64,000 nucleotides of DNA from CAZYQW01 sp964649825 (GCA_964649825.1 CAZYQW010000054.1:57723-121722), one strand, 5' to 3'. Counted from the first letter of the stretch, positions 43,102-52,594 are shown. Notes: generated by a model from the letters alone, not told the origin. Translations and numbers: made by a program.

Positions 43102-44223
43102 TCACCAGCGCCGCGTGTTCTTCAGGATGTAGATGTCCTGGAAGTTGTGCAGGCCGCCCTCGATGTAGTCGACGATGTCGAAGTAGTCCGACCAAGTGTC
43201 GAACGTGTGTTCGTTCGTCTGGTAGGTCGACTTGTAGTAGTCGCCGGACGCGACGTCGCCCAGATTCTCGTCGCGGAACGCATCGTAGAAGCCCGTTTCG
43301 AACACCCGGTCGAACTCTCGTGCGTCGGGGAAGTTCCAGCGCCCGGCGAAGCGTCCATGCGTCGTCACCAGCAGCACGCCGCCGGGCCGAATGACGCGCC
43401 GCAGCTCCTCCAGCCAGAGGGACTGGTACTCGCGCGTCAAGTGAGTGAACACCGAAAGCGCGATGACGAGATCGAACTTCCTGTCCGCGTGGGGAAGAGG
43501 CGGACCGAGCCCGCACGGAGCGAACTCGCCGTCGAGGTTCCGTCCCGCCCAAGCGACCGCTTCGCGATCGATGTCGTTCCCGTACACCCGCGCTTGAGGG
43601 AATCGATCGATCAGGTGACGCGTCACCCGACCCGAGCCGCATCCCCAGTCGAGGAGGCTCCCCACCGTCGACAGGTCGATGTGGCGCGCCAGATACCGGC
43701 GGAAGTCGTTGCAGTCCTTGATTCCGTTCGCGAGCCAGAACTGGCGGTCGGGATTGCCGGTGGCCCGCCGCATGACGTCGGACGGAGGAAAGACGGGGCG
43801 GCTGGGCGGACGGTGGAAGTCGAACGTCATTCCGGCCACGTTGCGCCCACCGCGCCGACCGATGATGACGGTCTCGAGGGTGCTGCGAGGCCCCAGATCC
43901 CTTGGGATGCAGCCTTCGACGTGAAAGCCGCCCCGCTCCGCGCCCGGAATCGACGGAAACAGCTCGGCGAGCACGGGCTTCTCGATCGTCTGCACCGGAA
44001 AGGTATCGCCATGCTGCGTGACGATCACGAAGTCGTCGAATGCGCCGTCGTGCAGCAGCATCCAGCCGCCGAGGGTCGCGCGGTCGTCCTGCTCCAAGAC
44101 GTAGTCGAGGTAGCCGTATGCCGGCCGAATGTGGACCCTGTCGCTCAGACTGGGGCTTCGCACCTCCCACCACGGCATGGTGAGAGTCGAAGCGGAGTCC
44201 GGCGCCGGTGCGATTGAAGTCAT
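43102..44223 (-). CDS. Class I SAM methyltransferase with N-terminal beta domain
   Basis: A 373-residue protein. The C-terminal half is a class I methyltransferase: motif I LLDWGCGSGRVTRHL (residues 190-204), acidic NDIDREAV, FDLVIALSVFTHL and RRVIRPGGVLLVTTHGR. The first 140 residues form a separate beta-rich domain with GGWMLLHDGAFDDFVIV, a pattern seen in proteins that modify surface sugars, though I do not recognise the exact family. GGAGGAG lies upstream of the ATG; a GTG one codon earlier is possible. Substrate unknown; a glycan or small-molecule target is plausible. Confidence 0.82.
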   Translation of the reverse strand: MTSIAPAPDSASTLTMPWWEVRSPSLSDRVHIRPAYGYLDYVLEQDDRATLGGWMLLHDGAFDDFVIVTQHGDTFPVQTIEKPVLAELFPSIPGAERGGFHVEGCIPRDLGPRSTLETVIIGRRGGRNVAGMTFDFHRPPSRPVFPPSDVMRRATGNPDRQFWLANGIKDCNDFRRYLARHIDLSTVGSLLDWGCGSGRVTRHLIDRFPQARVYGNDIDREAVAWAGRNLDGEFAPCGLGPPLPHADRKFDLVIALSVFTHLTREYQSLWLEELRRVIRPGGVLLVTTHGRFAGRWNFPDAREFDRVFETGFYDAFRDENLGDVASGDYYKSTYQTNEHTFDTWSDYFDIVDYIEGGLHNFQDIYILKNTRRW

Positions 44224-44519
44224 CACGGTGTGCTCCTCCAAAAGTCGACGCCGGGCGAGCGCGTGGAATCCGGGCTTGGACCGTCGTCGAATGCGAGTTC
44301 GCGGAGCAGGTCCGCGGTTCGCGCTGGCAGTACTCGTGCCGTGGCCAAAGGTATCCCGATGTCACGCGGAGCAGGCCGGGTCCGATTCGGATTGACGGTC
44401 GCCTAACGTTCCGAGCGTCGGGGACTCACGGAACCTTTATGAAAAGCCGTGTGTTGGGACGTGGGGCTCCGTTTCGGTCGGAGGTTCGGGGCGATGCCCG
44501 GGTGTCGATGCCACTCCCC

Positions 44520-45045
44520 GATGGACGAGATCAGGCAGCCGGCGGCCTCCCGCCGGCCGGGCCCTTCGGCATCGGCGAGCAGTTCCTTTCGGCGTGCCCT
44601 CGGTCCGTCGCTCGCCGGCTTGTCCGTGCACGCGCCGGCGCGGGAGCTGGCCCCGGTTGTACTGGACGAGACAGATCGCGGTGAGCAGGAGCGGGTTGCG
44701 CGTCATCGAGAAGACGCGGCGCGCCCGGAAGTCCTTGTCGCGGAGACGCTCGAGCAGAGCCGCCGACTTCTTCTGCGCGTCGGCTCTCGCGCGAGTCGCA
44801 TCGGCCGCGCCGTCGCACTCGACCAGCTCGAACCAGCGCGCGATGAACTCGCGCGCCTGGTCGGCATCCAGCGGCCGCAGGTGCATCTCCAGGAAGTCGG
44901 CGTCGAGGCGCGCGTCGCCCTTGCAGCCCGCATACCGGCACGTGACGACGAAGCAATCGTCCTTCCGCTTGCGCAGCTCGCGCTCGATCCACCGCTTGAT
45001 CTCGCCACGGCGCGCGGCCGGGACCTCGTCGAGCCCGTCGAGCCA
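44520..45045 (-). pseudogene. Degraded NACHT (STAND) ATPase fragment
   Basis: One minus-strand frame reads RWLDGLDEVPAARRGEIKRW, then CFVVTCRYAG, LRPLDADQAREFIARWFELV and MTRNPLLLTAICLVQYNRG up to LPRRR. These are the Walker B and sensor region of a NACHT ATPase. The P-loop half is missing and no start exists. A different frame continues with LLADAEGPGRREAAGCLISS, which could be a HEAT-like segment, so the piece is also frameshifted. Intact relatives act in animal-like innate immunity and bacterial antiphage systems. Here it is debris. The 44224-44520 gap next to it holds nothing else I can support. Confidence 0.6.
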
Positions 45046-45128
45046 ACGGTGGTGTGCCGTGAGCACCGCGCTTCTGCGGTGATCGCGGGTCCGGTAGAAT
45101 CCGAAGCGGCCCTTCCGAACGGCTCGAC

Positions 45129-45710
45129 GTGTACGTCCACGACATGGTGACCGGCTCGACCACACGAGCGAGCGTCTCGACGAACGGAGCGGAGGGAACG
45201 CTCCTCGCCGAGAACACCTCGGTCTCCGGCGACGGACGCTACGTGTCCTTCTCGAGCGCGGCCAAACAGCTCGTGCCCGGAGACTACAACTCCGTAACGG
45301 ACGTGTTCCTACGCGACCGCGTCGTCCCACCGGCTCCGGGATCGTGGGCGCCGCTCACCGGCGGCTCGTATGGGCACGCGGGGAAGCCGCACGTCCAGGC
45401 GATCGGTTCGATCCTGCCCGGCCAACCAAGCACGCTGACCTTGTCAGGCGCACCTCCCGGCGCGCCGGTCATGCTCGTCCTCTCGGCGAGCTCGCTGCTC
45501 GTCCCCATCCTCGGCGGCGTGCTGTGGCCCGCCGCGCCCGTGACGGCGATCCCGTTGGTCGCGGATGCGTCCGGCCAGATCGCCTTGACCGCCGCGTGGC
45601 CGCCGAGCGCCCCGTCGACCTCGTTGTTCGCACAGTACGCGATCAGCGACCCCGGTTCGCTGATGGCCGACATCACGCTTTCGAACGCGGTCTGGGGCAT
45701 CTCGAACTGA
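45129..45710 (+). pseudogene. N-terminally truncated PD40-like secreted protein
   Basis: About 193 residues remain. The start YVHDMVTGSTTRASVSTNGA and GDGRYVSFSSAAKQLVPGDY followed by SVTDVFLRD is the last blade of a TolB/PD40-type propeller, then the shared C-terminal domain (GSWAPLTGGSYGHAGKPH ... SNAVWGISN). The rest of the propeller and any signal peptide are gone; the upstream sequence is the opposite-strand NACHT fragment. The initiating GTG is arbitrary. It was probably a large secreted protein cut by a rearrangement. Confidence 0.65.
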
Positions 45711-45786
45711 CGAGACGCGGCGAGCGACCGACCACGCGACCTCCACCCGCTTTTGATCCCGCGGGGACGACTCGGCGGGTTGTTGA

Positions 45787-45909
45787 AAGGGCGGTGAAGA
45801 GAGAGCACTCGAGTCGGACGCTCTGATCATCGAAGACGACGAGATATCGCGCCTCGGGCTCGAAGCTGTCGGTTCCGGAAAGTCTGGCAGGTTCACGGAG
45901 GCGGCGTGA
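45787..45909 (+). pseudogene. Response-regulator receiver N-terminus remnant
   Basis: A 40-codon frame without start codon contains DALIIEDDEISRLGLEAV, the first strand, acidic pair and first helix of a receiver domain, then diverges and stops. No remaining receiver sequence is found downstream. It is a short remnant, supported only by this motif. Confidence 0.45.
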
Positions 45910-45962
45910 GGCCGCCAGCGCAGACTTTCACGTGACGCCTCTGGCTCGGGGCGAGCGTCGTC

Positions 45963-46223
45963 GTGGTAGTCCTTTCGAGGATGTACGACGGCATGAAGCC
46001 AATCGAGATTCAGAGGCTGCGAGCGGCGGGAGTGACCGTTGCAGATACGGCGGCGGCGACGGACTTCCGCTCGCGTACGGTGGAGCGCGTGAGCGCCGAA
46101 GACCCCATCAACGACCCGAGGAAGCACGATGAAGAGGTGAAGGGCCGGATGGGTCGGCAGAGCAAGATCTCGGCGTACCGCGGACTCGTTCGCGATCGCC
46201 GCAGCGGTGTTGCGGAGGCGTAG
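45963..46223 (+). pseudogene. Transposase N-terminal remnant (IS21-like helix-turn-helix)
   Basis: About 86 codons. IEIQRLRAAGVTVADTAAAT and RTVERVSAEDPINDP, followed by GRQSKISAYRGLV, resemble the DNA-binding start of IstA-like transposases of the IS21 group. No catalytic domain, IstB helper or terminal inverted repeat was found, so only the start of the gene survives. It may mark the element that broke the neighbouring genes. Start codon uncertain. Confidence 0.45.
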
Positions 46224-46355
46224 CTCCTCGGCTGGACCGAGCGCACGCCGAGTTTCGGCAAGCGCACGCTCACCGAAAGGACACGGAGCGTCTACACTTC
46301 GCGCGCGCGCCTCGTCGGCCTCCGTTCGGGGGCGCCGGCGCGCGAGGAGACGGCG

Positions 46356-46697
46356 ATGGCGGAGGGCGACTTCGTCGACGTGGGCGCCGCGGACGAGCTC
46401 TCCGCGCGCCCGCTCCAGACCGTGATGGTGGGACGGACGCGGATCGCACTCGTCCACCGGGGCGGCCCGTTCAGCGCGATCTCGGGGGTCGAGGACATGG
46501 AAAGCAACGTCCGTGTCGTCCAGCGCTCCGAGGCGTTGCGCGCGGGAGCCCGCGGGCTCGTCGAGCGCTCGGTCGACATGGCGCGGCTGATGGTCGAGGG
46601 GAGCGTCCAATGCAAGATCGTCCGGGGCGGCCGCAAGGCGCACCGCCTCGAGGCGGACGAGGGCGAGGGCGCGCGATCCGCACGCGACGCGCCGTGA
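46356..46697 (+). CDS. Rieske-like N-terminal half without cluster ligands
   Basis: A 113-residue protein. FVDVGAADELSARPLQTVMV and RTRIALVHRGGPFSAISG follow the first strands of a Rieske domain, but the C-x-H and C-x2-H ligand loops never appear; instead a helical tail (LVERSVDMARLMVEGSVQ) and a charged end follow. So it should not hold a [2Fe-2S] cluster. AGGAG lies six bases before the ATG, and the stop overlaps the exporter start by GTGA, so translation is coupled. It may be a small partner or regulator of the exporter. Fold assignment is from the first 40 residues only. Confidence 0.55.
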   Translation: MAEGDFVDVGAADELSARPLQTVMVGRTRIALVHRGGPFSAISGVEDMESNVRVVQRSEALRAGARGLVERSVDMARLMVEGSVQCKIVRGGRKAHRLEADEGEGARSARDAP

Positions 46698-47935
46698 CGG
46701 ACCCGACTCCCACCGCCCCGCCGCCGGCCCAACGGGAGGACGTTCGCTTCGCGCTGAAGCTGGCGCGGGCGCTGCATGTCTACGGGACGCCGGCGACCCG
46801 GCTCGAGGCGGTGATGGAGGTGCTCTCGCAGCAGATGGGCCTCCGGGCGCAATGCATGGCGATGCCGACCGCGCTGCTCATCGGGTTCGACCTGCCGGGC
46901 GAGGACGGCTACGCCCACCTCTACCGGCTGCACCGCAACGAGCAGGACTTCGACAAACTGGCCCGGCTCGACGCGCTCTGGAACGACGTGGTCGCGGGCC
47001 GGCTGGACCCGCGCGACGGGATCCGGACGATCGACGAGATCGACGAGCAACCGCCGCTCTACGGCCCCGCGCCGCAGATGGCGTGCTTCGGCCTCGCGTC
47101 GGCCGCCGCGTCGACGTTCTTCGGCGGCAGCCCGGCCGACATGCTGCTGAGCGGGGTCGCCGGTCTGCTCCTCGGCCTCTTCCTCGTTCTGGCCGGGCCG
47201 CGACGCGAGCTGATCGGACTCCACGAGGTGCTCGGCGCCGCCCTCGTCGCGGCGGCCGCCGCGCTCGGCGCGCACGTCGCCGGCGGGGCCGATGCCGACG
47301 TCGCGACGCTCTCCGGCATGATCGTCCTCCTGCCCGGTTTCTCGCTGACGATCGCCGTGTCGGAGCTCGCGCAGCGCAACCTCGTCAGCGGGACGGCGCG
47401 GCTCGCGTGGTCGGCGCTCGTCCTGATGATGCTCGCCTTCGGCGTCCTCGCCGGACGGACCGCGGTCGAGCGGGTGCTCGGGCCGACGCCGGTGGTCGAG
47501 CCCGCGACGCCGTGGCCGGCGTGGGTCGCGGCCGCGGCGATCGTCGTCGCGGGCGTCGCGCTCGGTGTCCTGTTCCAGGCGCAGCGCCGCGATCTCCCGT
47601 GGGTGACGCTGGCCGTGATCGTCCCGTACGTCGGCATGCGCGCGGGCATCGCGGAGCTCGGCCGCGAGCTCGGCGTCTTCATCGGAGCGTTGATCGTGGG
47701 CGCCGGATCGAACCTGTACGCGCGCGCCCTCGATCGGCCGGCCACGATCACGCGGCTGCCCGGGCTCCTGATCCTGGTTCCCGGCTCGCTCGGCTTCCTC
47801 TCGATCTCGGAGCTGATGCGCGGCGACCCGCTCACCGGGCTCGAGCAGGGGTTCCAGGCGTTCGTCGTCGCGCTCGCGCTCGTGACGGGCCTTCTGGTGT
47901 CGAACGCGATCGTGCCGCCGCGCAAGGCGCTCTGA
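46694..47935 (+). CDS. ThrE-family threonine/serine exporter-like protein
   Basis: A 413-residue membrane protein with both halves of the ThrE family: an amphipathic N-terminal domain (ALKLARALHVYGTPATRLEA, LSQQMGLRAQCMAMPT) with five helices including LSGMIVLLPGFSLTIAVSEL, and a second helical part with GLLILVPGSLGFLSI. The family exports Thr and Ser or related small molecules using the proton gradient. The GTG start lies in a GTGA overlap with the Rieske-like gene. It is convergent with the sulfotransferase. The substrate here is inferred from the family. Confidence 0.9.
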   Translation: MTDPTPTAPPPAQREDVRFALKLARALHVYGTPATRLEAVMEVLSQQMGLRAQCMAMPTALLIGFDLPGEDGYAHLYRLHRNEQDFDKLARLDALWNDVVAGRLDPRDGIRTIDEIDEQPPLYGPAPQMACFGLASAAASTFFGGSPADMLLSGVAGLLLGLFLVLAGPRRELIGLHEVLGAALVAAAAALGAHVAGGADADVATLSGMIVLLPGFSLTIAVSELAQRNLVSGTARLAWSALVLMMLAFGVLAGRTAVERVLGPTPVVEPATPWPAWVAAAAIVVAGVALGVLFQAQRRDLPWVTLAVIVPYVGMRAGIAELGRELGVFIGALIVGAGSNLYARALDRPATITRLPGLLILVPGSLGFLSISELMRGDPLTGLEQGFQAFVVALALVTGLLVSNAIVPPRKAL

Positions 47936-47971
47936 CCTGGCCAGGGAGCGGCCGATCCGATCGAGCTCCGT

Positions 47972-48661
47972 TCAGGACCCGTGGCCGAGCGCGCGCAGCG
48001 TCTCGCGCAACCGGCTCGCGAGCACGAACTCGAACGGCACGCAGGGGGGCTCGTCCGGCGTCCCGTGTCCTCGCTCCGGCATCACGTACTCGGCGGCCGC
48101 TCGGCGATCCTCCTCCGACGCGTCGACGCCGACGAATGACGCAAGCGCGTCGACGACGTGCCGCGAGTACTGGAGCGTCCGTTCGTAGCTGATCAGCAGC
48201 AGGGGATGGCGCCGAGCGTGGATCAGCTCGAGGAACGCCATCATCTGCTGCTGCTGCTCGCACTTCTTGCGCAGCGCCTGGAACTCGTCGTCGAACTGCC
48301 TCCGGAACACCTCGCTCTGCGCGCTCGCCAGGACGTCCCGCACGATGCACACGACGAACGGCTCGCGGACGTCGCCGATCCACTCCGCCGCGGTCAGGAA
48401 GATCCCCGGATACTTGAAGCCCCACACGTCATGGACGGCGTTGCGCTCGCGGATCCGGGCGCGGACGACGTTCGCCGGCGCGTCCTTGAACTCGGCGTCC
48501 TCGTTGTTGCCGCCCTCGATCCGATCCCCCATGAACAGGCCAAGCATGCGCAGGATGCCGGCCACCATCGACGTGCCGCCGCGGAAGTGACCCGTGACGA
48601 GGATCGTCCGCTGGTCGGGAAGCCGAGACGGAACGTTGTAGGCGACGGTCGGTTTGGTCAT
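47972..48661 (-). CDS. Sulfotransferase-like P-loop protein
   Basis: A 229-residue protein. ILVTGHFRGGTSMVAGILRM near the N-terminus is the 5-prime-phosphosulfate-binding loop of PAPS-dependent sulfotransferases, and FVVCIVRDVLASAQSEVF is the 3-prime-phosphate-binding region. PLLLISYERTL provides the usual following strand. GAAAGGG lies upstream of the ATG. It follows a frameshifted methyltransferase gene on the same strand. It may sulfate a glycan or lipid outside core metabolism; the acceptor is unknown. Confidence 0.8.
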   Translation of the reverse strand: MTKPTVAYNVPSRLPDQRTILVTGHFRGGTSMVAGILRMLGLFMGDRIEGGNNEDAEFKDAPANVVRARIRERNAVHDVWGFKYPGIFLTAAEWIGDVREPFVVCIVRDVLASAQSEVFRRQFDDEFQALRKKCEQQQQMMAFLELIHARRHPLLLISYERTLQYSRHVVDALASFVGVDASEEDRRAAAEYVMPERGHGTPDEPPCVPFEFVLASRLRETLRALGHGS

Positions 48662-48664
48662 GGT

Positions 48665-49356
48665 TCATCCCTTTCCTCGCGACCCGTCCGCGTCGCACTT
48701 CCAGAACTTCCGCGGAGCCTCGAGCTCGCGCACGTCGTCGCGGTGACCGCCGACGGTGAGCCGCGGCGGGGGCACCGACCTCATGAACGCGGCCTTGTCG
48801 CGGTACTTGGGGCCCTTCACGACGGTCCCGATGGCGCCGAGCTCGGTCACGATGTTGAACCAGTGCTGGATCGCGAAGGCGAGGGGGAAGCCGGCCAGGC
48901 GCCGCTCGATCCCCGGGGAGCACGTAGTGGAACCGATCGACCCTCAGGACGCCGTCCACGCGTTCGAACCACCAATCCGGGTGGGTCATGCTGACGTGCT
49001 CCCAGAGGGTCTCGCTCCAAATGCGACAGGTGCGTCGGCAGGAGCGCATGGTTGCACCGGATGAACGGCGTCCAGACCTGGAACGGCGCACCGGCGCGGG
49101 CCACCCGTACCAGCTCGTTCACCGCGTTCCTCGGGTGGGCCATGTGCTCGAAGAAGTGGCTCGAGTAGATCTCGCCGACCGTGTCGTCATCGAACGGCAG
49201 GCGTCCGTGCTCGACGTCGACGACGTGATCGACCCCCGCGAACGGCGCGACGTCGAGGCCGACGAACCCGCTCCGCTTCTTGCCTCCGCAACCGAGGTCG
49301 ATGCGCAGCGCCGGCTCGGGCGGCGCTGCGCAGGCGGGGGTCATCGCGTTGGACAT
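48665..49356 (-). pseudogene. SAM methyltransferase split by two frameshifts
   Basis: Three frames read in order make one protein. The first gives LRIDLGCGGKKRSGFVGLDV and GEIYSSHFFEHMAHPRNAVN up to PTHLSHL. The second gives WSETLWEHVSMTHPDWWFER and RVDRFHYVLPG. The third gives IERRLAGFPLAFAIQHWFNI, then GPKYRDKAAFMRSVPPP and a stop. The joins fall near 49020 at a TTT run and near 48915 at CCCCGGGG, which are typical indel positions. The original protein would be about 230 residues of the class I small methyltransferase group. Either two assembly errors or a dead gene. GGAG precedes the ATG. Confidence 0.7.
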
Positions 49357-49551
49357 CTCGAGGACTCCGATCAACGAGGCAACGAGGGCAGCGAAGCGCC
49401 GAACGGACGTGTCTTCGAACCGACCCGGGCACGAACTTGAGGATTCCGTTCGAGGATCTTCGTGTCGATCTTCGGTCGGACGTCGAGAGCCTCATCGGGC
49501 GGACCAGAATCCGCGGTGGCTATCGCTCGCCGCAACCCGGAGAATCGCCGC

Positions 49552-51354
49552 ATGGCGGATGACGCGACGCGGCGACCGAGGATCACCAGCTCCTGGCGCG
49601 AGGCCACGGCGCTCGTCGCCGAGCATCGGTCGCGGCTGGCGCTGGGTCTGATCCTCATGCTCGTGAGCCGCGTCGCTGGGCTGGTGCTCCCGGCGACGTC
49701 GAAGGTCCTGATCGACGACGTCATCGGACGCCACAGGGTCGACCTTCTCTGGCCGATCGCGGTCGCGGGCGGGCTCGCCACCCTGCTGCAGGCGGGGACC
49801 GGCTTCGCACTCAGCCAGGTCCTCGGCGTCGCCGCCCAGCGCGCGATCAACGACATGCGCAAGGCGGTGCAGTCGCACGTCGCGCGGCTGCCGGTGCGCT
49901 ACTTCGACTCGACGCAGACGGGGGTGTTGATCTCGCGCATCATGACCGACGCCGAGGGGCTCCGAAACCTGGTCGGGAACGGGATCGTGCAGCTCGCCGG
50001 CGGCGTGGTCTCGGCCGTGCTCGGGTTGGGCGTCCTCTTCTACCTCAACTCGAGGCTGACCCTCGTCATCCTGCTCGTGCTCGCGGTCTTCGGGCTCGCG
50101 ATGGCGAAGGCGTTCAAGGTCCTGCGGCCGCTCTTCCGTGAACGCGGGCGGATCAACGCCGAGATCACCGGGCGCCTGAACCAGATGCTCGGCGGCGTGC
50201 GCGTGGTCAAGGCGTACGTCGCGGAGCCGCAGGAAGAGCGCGTGTTCGGCGGCAACGTGGACCGCTTGTTCGACAACATCCGCCGCTCGATCACCGGCGT
50301 GTCGGCGACGACCGCGGTCTCGACCGCGATCGTCGGGGCGATCGGCGTGATGCTGACGGTCGTCGGTGGGAAGGCGATCCTCGCCGGGGAAATGACGCTC
50401 GGCGACTTCGTCATGTACCTCGTCTTCATCGGGCTCGTCGTCGGTCCCGTGGTGCAGATCGCGTCGATCGGCACCCAGGTCAGCGAAGCGTTCGCCGGCC
50501 TCGACCGGATCCGCGAGGTCCTCCAGGTCGCGGCCGAGGACGAGGGCGACGCCGACCGCGAACCATGCCCCGACCTGACGGGGGACATCGAGTTCGATGC
50601 GGTCTGGTTCGAGTACGACGCGGGAAAGCCGGTCCTCCGCGACGTCACGTTCCGCGCGCCGGCCGGCTCGACCACCGCGCTCGTCGGGTCGAGCGGCTCG
50701 GGCAAGAGCACGCTGGTGAGCCTGGTGATGGCGTTCAACCGACCGAGCGGCGGACGGATCACCGTCGACGGCCGCGACCTCGACCGCCTGCGCCTGCGCG
50801 ACTACCGCGCGCACCTCGGCGTCGTCCTGCAGGAGAGCTTCCTCTTCGACGGCACGATCGCCGACAACATCGGTTTCTCGCGGGAGGACGCGACGCGCGC
50901 GGAAATCGAGGACGCGGGCCGCGCCGCGCACTGCGACGTGTTCGTGAGCGAGTTCGAGAAGGGCTACGACACGGTCGTCGGCGAGCGCGGCATCAAACTA
51001 TCGGGCGGCCAGCGCCAGCGCGTCGCGATCGCACGCGCTCTCCTCGCCCGCCCGCGGATCCTGATCCTCGACGAGGCGACGTCGAGCCTCGACAGCGAGA
51101 GCGAGGCGATGATCCAGGACGGCTTGAAGACGCTGCGCCGGCACCGCACGACGTTCGTCATTGCGCACCGGCTCTCCACGATCCGCTCCGCCGACCAGAT
51201 CCTCGTGATCGAGGGGGGCCGCATCGTCGAGCGCGGCACGCACCCCGAGCTGCTCGCGCAGGACGGACGCTACAAGGAGCTTCACGACCGCCAATACCGG
51301 TTCGAGACCGAGCGGTTCGTGAACCCGGGCGAGGAGCTGGCGCCTTCCGCATAG
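49552..51354 (+). CDS. ABC exporter (MsbA-like half transporter)
   Basis: A 600-residue protein with an N-terminal six-helix ABC exporter domain (LALGLILMLVSRVAGLVLPA first helix) and a C-terminal ATPase with Walker A VGSSGSGKSTL, Q-loop VVLQESFLFDGTIADNI, signature LSGGQRQRVAIARAL and Walker B ILILDEATSSLD. It should work as a homodimer exporting a lipid, peptide or drug-like substrate. The ATG used has GGAG nine bases upstream; an extension to 49462 lacks support. No dedicated substrate gene is adjacent. The gap before it (49357-49551) shows nothing else. Confidence 0.93.
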   Translation: MADDATRRPRITSSWREATALVAEHRSRLALGLILMLVSRVAGLVLPATSKVLIDDVIGRHRVDLLWPIAVAGGLATLLQAGTGFALSQVLGVAAQRAINDMRKAVQSHVARLPVRYFDSTQTGVLISRIMTDAEGLRNLVGNGIVQLAGGVVSAVLGLGVLFYLNSRLTLVILLVLAVFGLAMAKAFKVLRPLFRERGRINAEITGRLNQMLGGVRVVKAYVAEPQEERVFGGNVDRLFDNIRRSITGVSATTAVSTAIVGAIGVMLTVVGGKAILAGEMTLGDFVMYLVFIGLVVGPVVQIASIGTQVSEAFAGLDRIREVLQVAAEDEGDADREPCPDLTGDIEFDAVWFEYDAGKPVLRDVTFRAPAGSTTALVGSSGSGKSTLVSLVMAFNRPSGGRITVDGRDLDRLRLRDYRAHLGVVLQESFLFDGTIADNIGFSREDATRAEIEDAGRAAHCDVFVSEFEKGYDTVVGERGIKLSGGQRQRVAIARALLARPRILILDEATSSLDSESEAMIQDGLKTLRRHRTTFVIAHRLSTIRSADQILVIEGGRIVERGTHPELLAQDGRYKELHDRQYRFETERFVNPGEELAPSA

Positions 51355-51573
51355 CGGGCGCGACTCCCCCCCGCCCCAAAAAGGTCTCGCCCGTGGCGCA
51401 AGAGACGCGGCGCCGGCGCTCGCGGTCCGTGACATCGGCTCGTCCCGGCGCGCCGCCGCGTCAGAATGAGCCCGGCTTGCGCGTTCGCGCCCTCAGGATA
51501 GGATCCGCCTCCAACTCCTCCATCTCGACGAGAGCTCCTCGAGGGTGCGGCTCTCGACGCCTCGAGAACTTCG

Positions 51574-52392
51574 ATGACCATCCATCACACGCTCGACGCC
51601 ATCCCGCTCTGGATTCTCCGCGTCTTGACGACGCTGTTGTTCCTCGTGGCACTCGAGTTGGGGTTCCGCCTGGGGCGATACCGGCGGCGAATGCCGGAGA
51701 CGGAGGACGAAGGCCCTAGCGGCTCCGTCGTCGGTGGCGCGCTCGGCCTGCTCGGGTTCATGCTGGCGTTCACCTTCTCGATGGCGGGAGACCGCTTCGC
51801 GACCCGGAAGCAGTTGGTGCTGGCCGAGGCCAACGCCATAGGCACCGCGTTCCTGCGGGCCCGGTTGCTCCCGGAGCCGGCGTCGGTCGAGATCCAGGAT
51901 CTGCTGCGGGAGTACGTGAACGTGCGACTTCTCGGTGCGGAGCAGCCCGGCGACACGCAGCGGATGAGTAACGAGGAGGCGATTCGAGACGCGATCATCG
52001 CGTCGGAGAAGCTGCAAAGGGACCTTTGGTCACGAACCGAGGCCCTGGCCCAAACCGACGCCCGCTCGATCGCCATCGGTCTCTTCGTCGAGTCGCTGAA
52101 CGAGGTCATCGACTTGCACAGCGTCAGGGTCACCACCGGGATCCGATTCAGGATTCCGATGATCATCTGGATCACGCTCTGTCTCCTCGCGTTCCTCTCG
52201 ATGGTCGTCATGGGATTCCACGGCGGCCTCGCCAGCCCGCGCCGATCGGTCGGAACCTTGTTTCTCACCCTCGCGTTCGTGCTGGTCCTGTCGCTGATCA
52301 TCGACCTCGACCGCGGCCAGGAGGGCTTCCTCCAGGTCGGCCAGGATCCGCTCTTCGACGTCCGGAACAGCATGGAATCCGTCCCGCGCTGA
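51574..52392 (+). CDS. Bestrophin-like (DUF4239) membrane protein
   Basis: A 272-residue protein with a first helix near residues 11-31, a second near 49-68 (GGALGLLGFMLAFTFSMAGD is the family signature), a cytosolic helical part with DRFATRKQLVLAEANAIGTA, and two C-terminal helices. This is the DUF4239 group, distantly related to bestrophin channels; function not established. It stands alone, 219 bases after the ABC gene. No clear ribosome binding site was seen, so the start is less sure. Confidence 0.82.
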   Translation: MTIHHTLDAIPLWILRVLTTLLFLVALELGFRLGRYRRRMPETEDEGPSGSVVGGALGLLGFMLAFTFSMAGDRFATRKQLVLAEANAIGTAFLRARLLPEPASVEIQDLLREYVNVRLLGAEQPGDTQRMSNEEAIRDAIIASEKLQRDLWSRTEALAQTDARSIAIGLFVESLNEVIDLHSVRVTTGIRFRIPMIIWITLCLLAFLSMVVMGFHGGLASPRRSVGTLFLTLAFVLVLSLIIDLDRGQEGFLQVGQDPLFDVRNSMESVPR

Positions 52393-52594
52393 CGACTTCT
52401 GGCACGAATGGACGAAGCGCGCTCGTGATCCGAATGCGTCGTGAACACGAGCGCGTCGTTCGGCAGTCCCACAAGACCGACCGCGACGACTCGATCGACG
52501 CGTCCTACGTCCTGTCCGAGAAGTCGTCGTCGCGTCCCTCCAACTTCGTTCGGTCGAGTTCTTGCTCGAGGGCACGGTGATCCAACCCCGTGGC

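Larger units (their letters stand above)
45711..46355. other. Debris stretch between fragments
   Basis: Outside the two remnants listed separately nothing is convincing. The right end holds AGGAG, the ribosome binding site of the Rieske-like gene. Confidence 0.4.

Noticed and set aside
44437..45330. Intact 297-residue NACHT protein
   Set aside because: Only residues about 96-233 of the frame are NACHT-like; both ends are Arg-rich noise, and the rest of the domain is missing.
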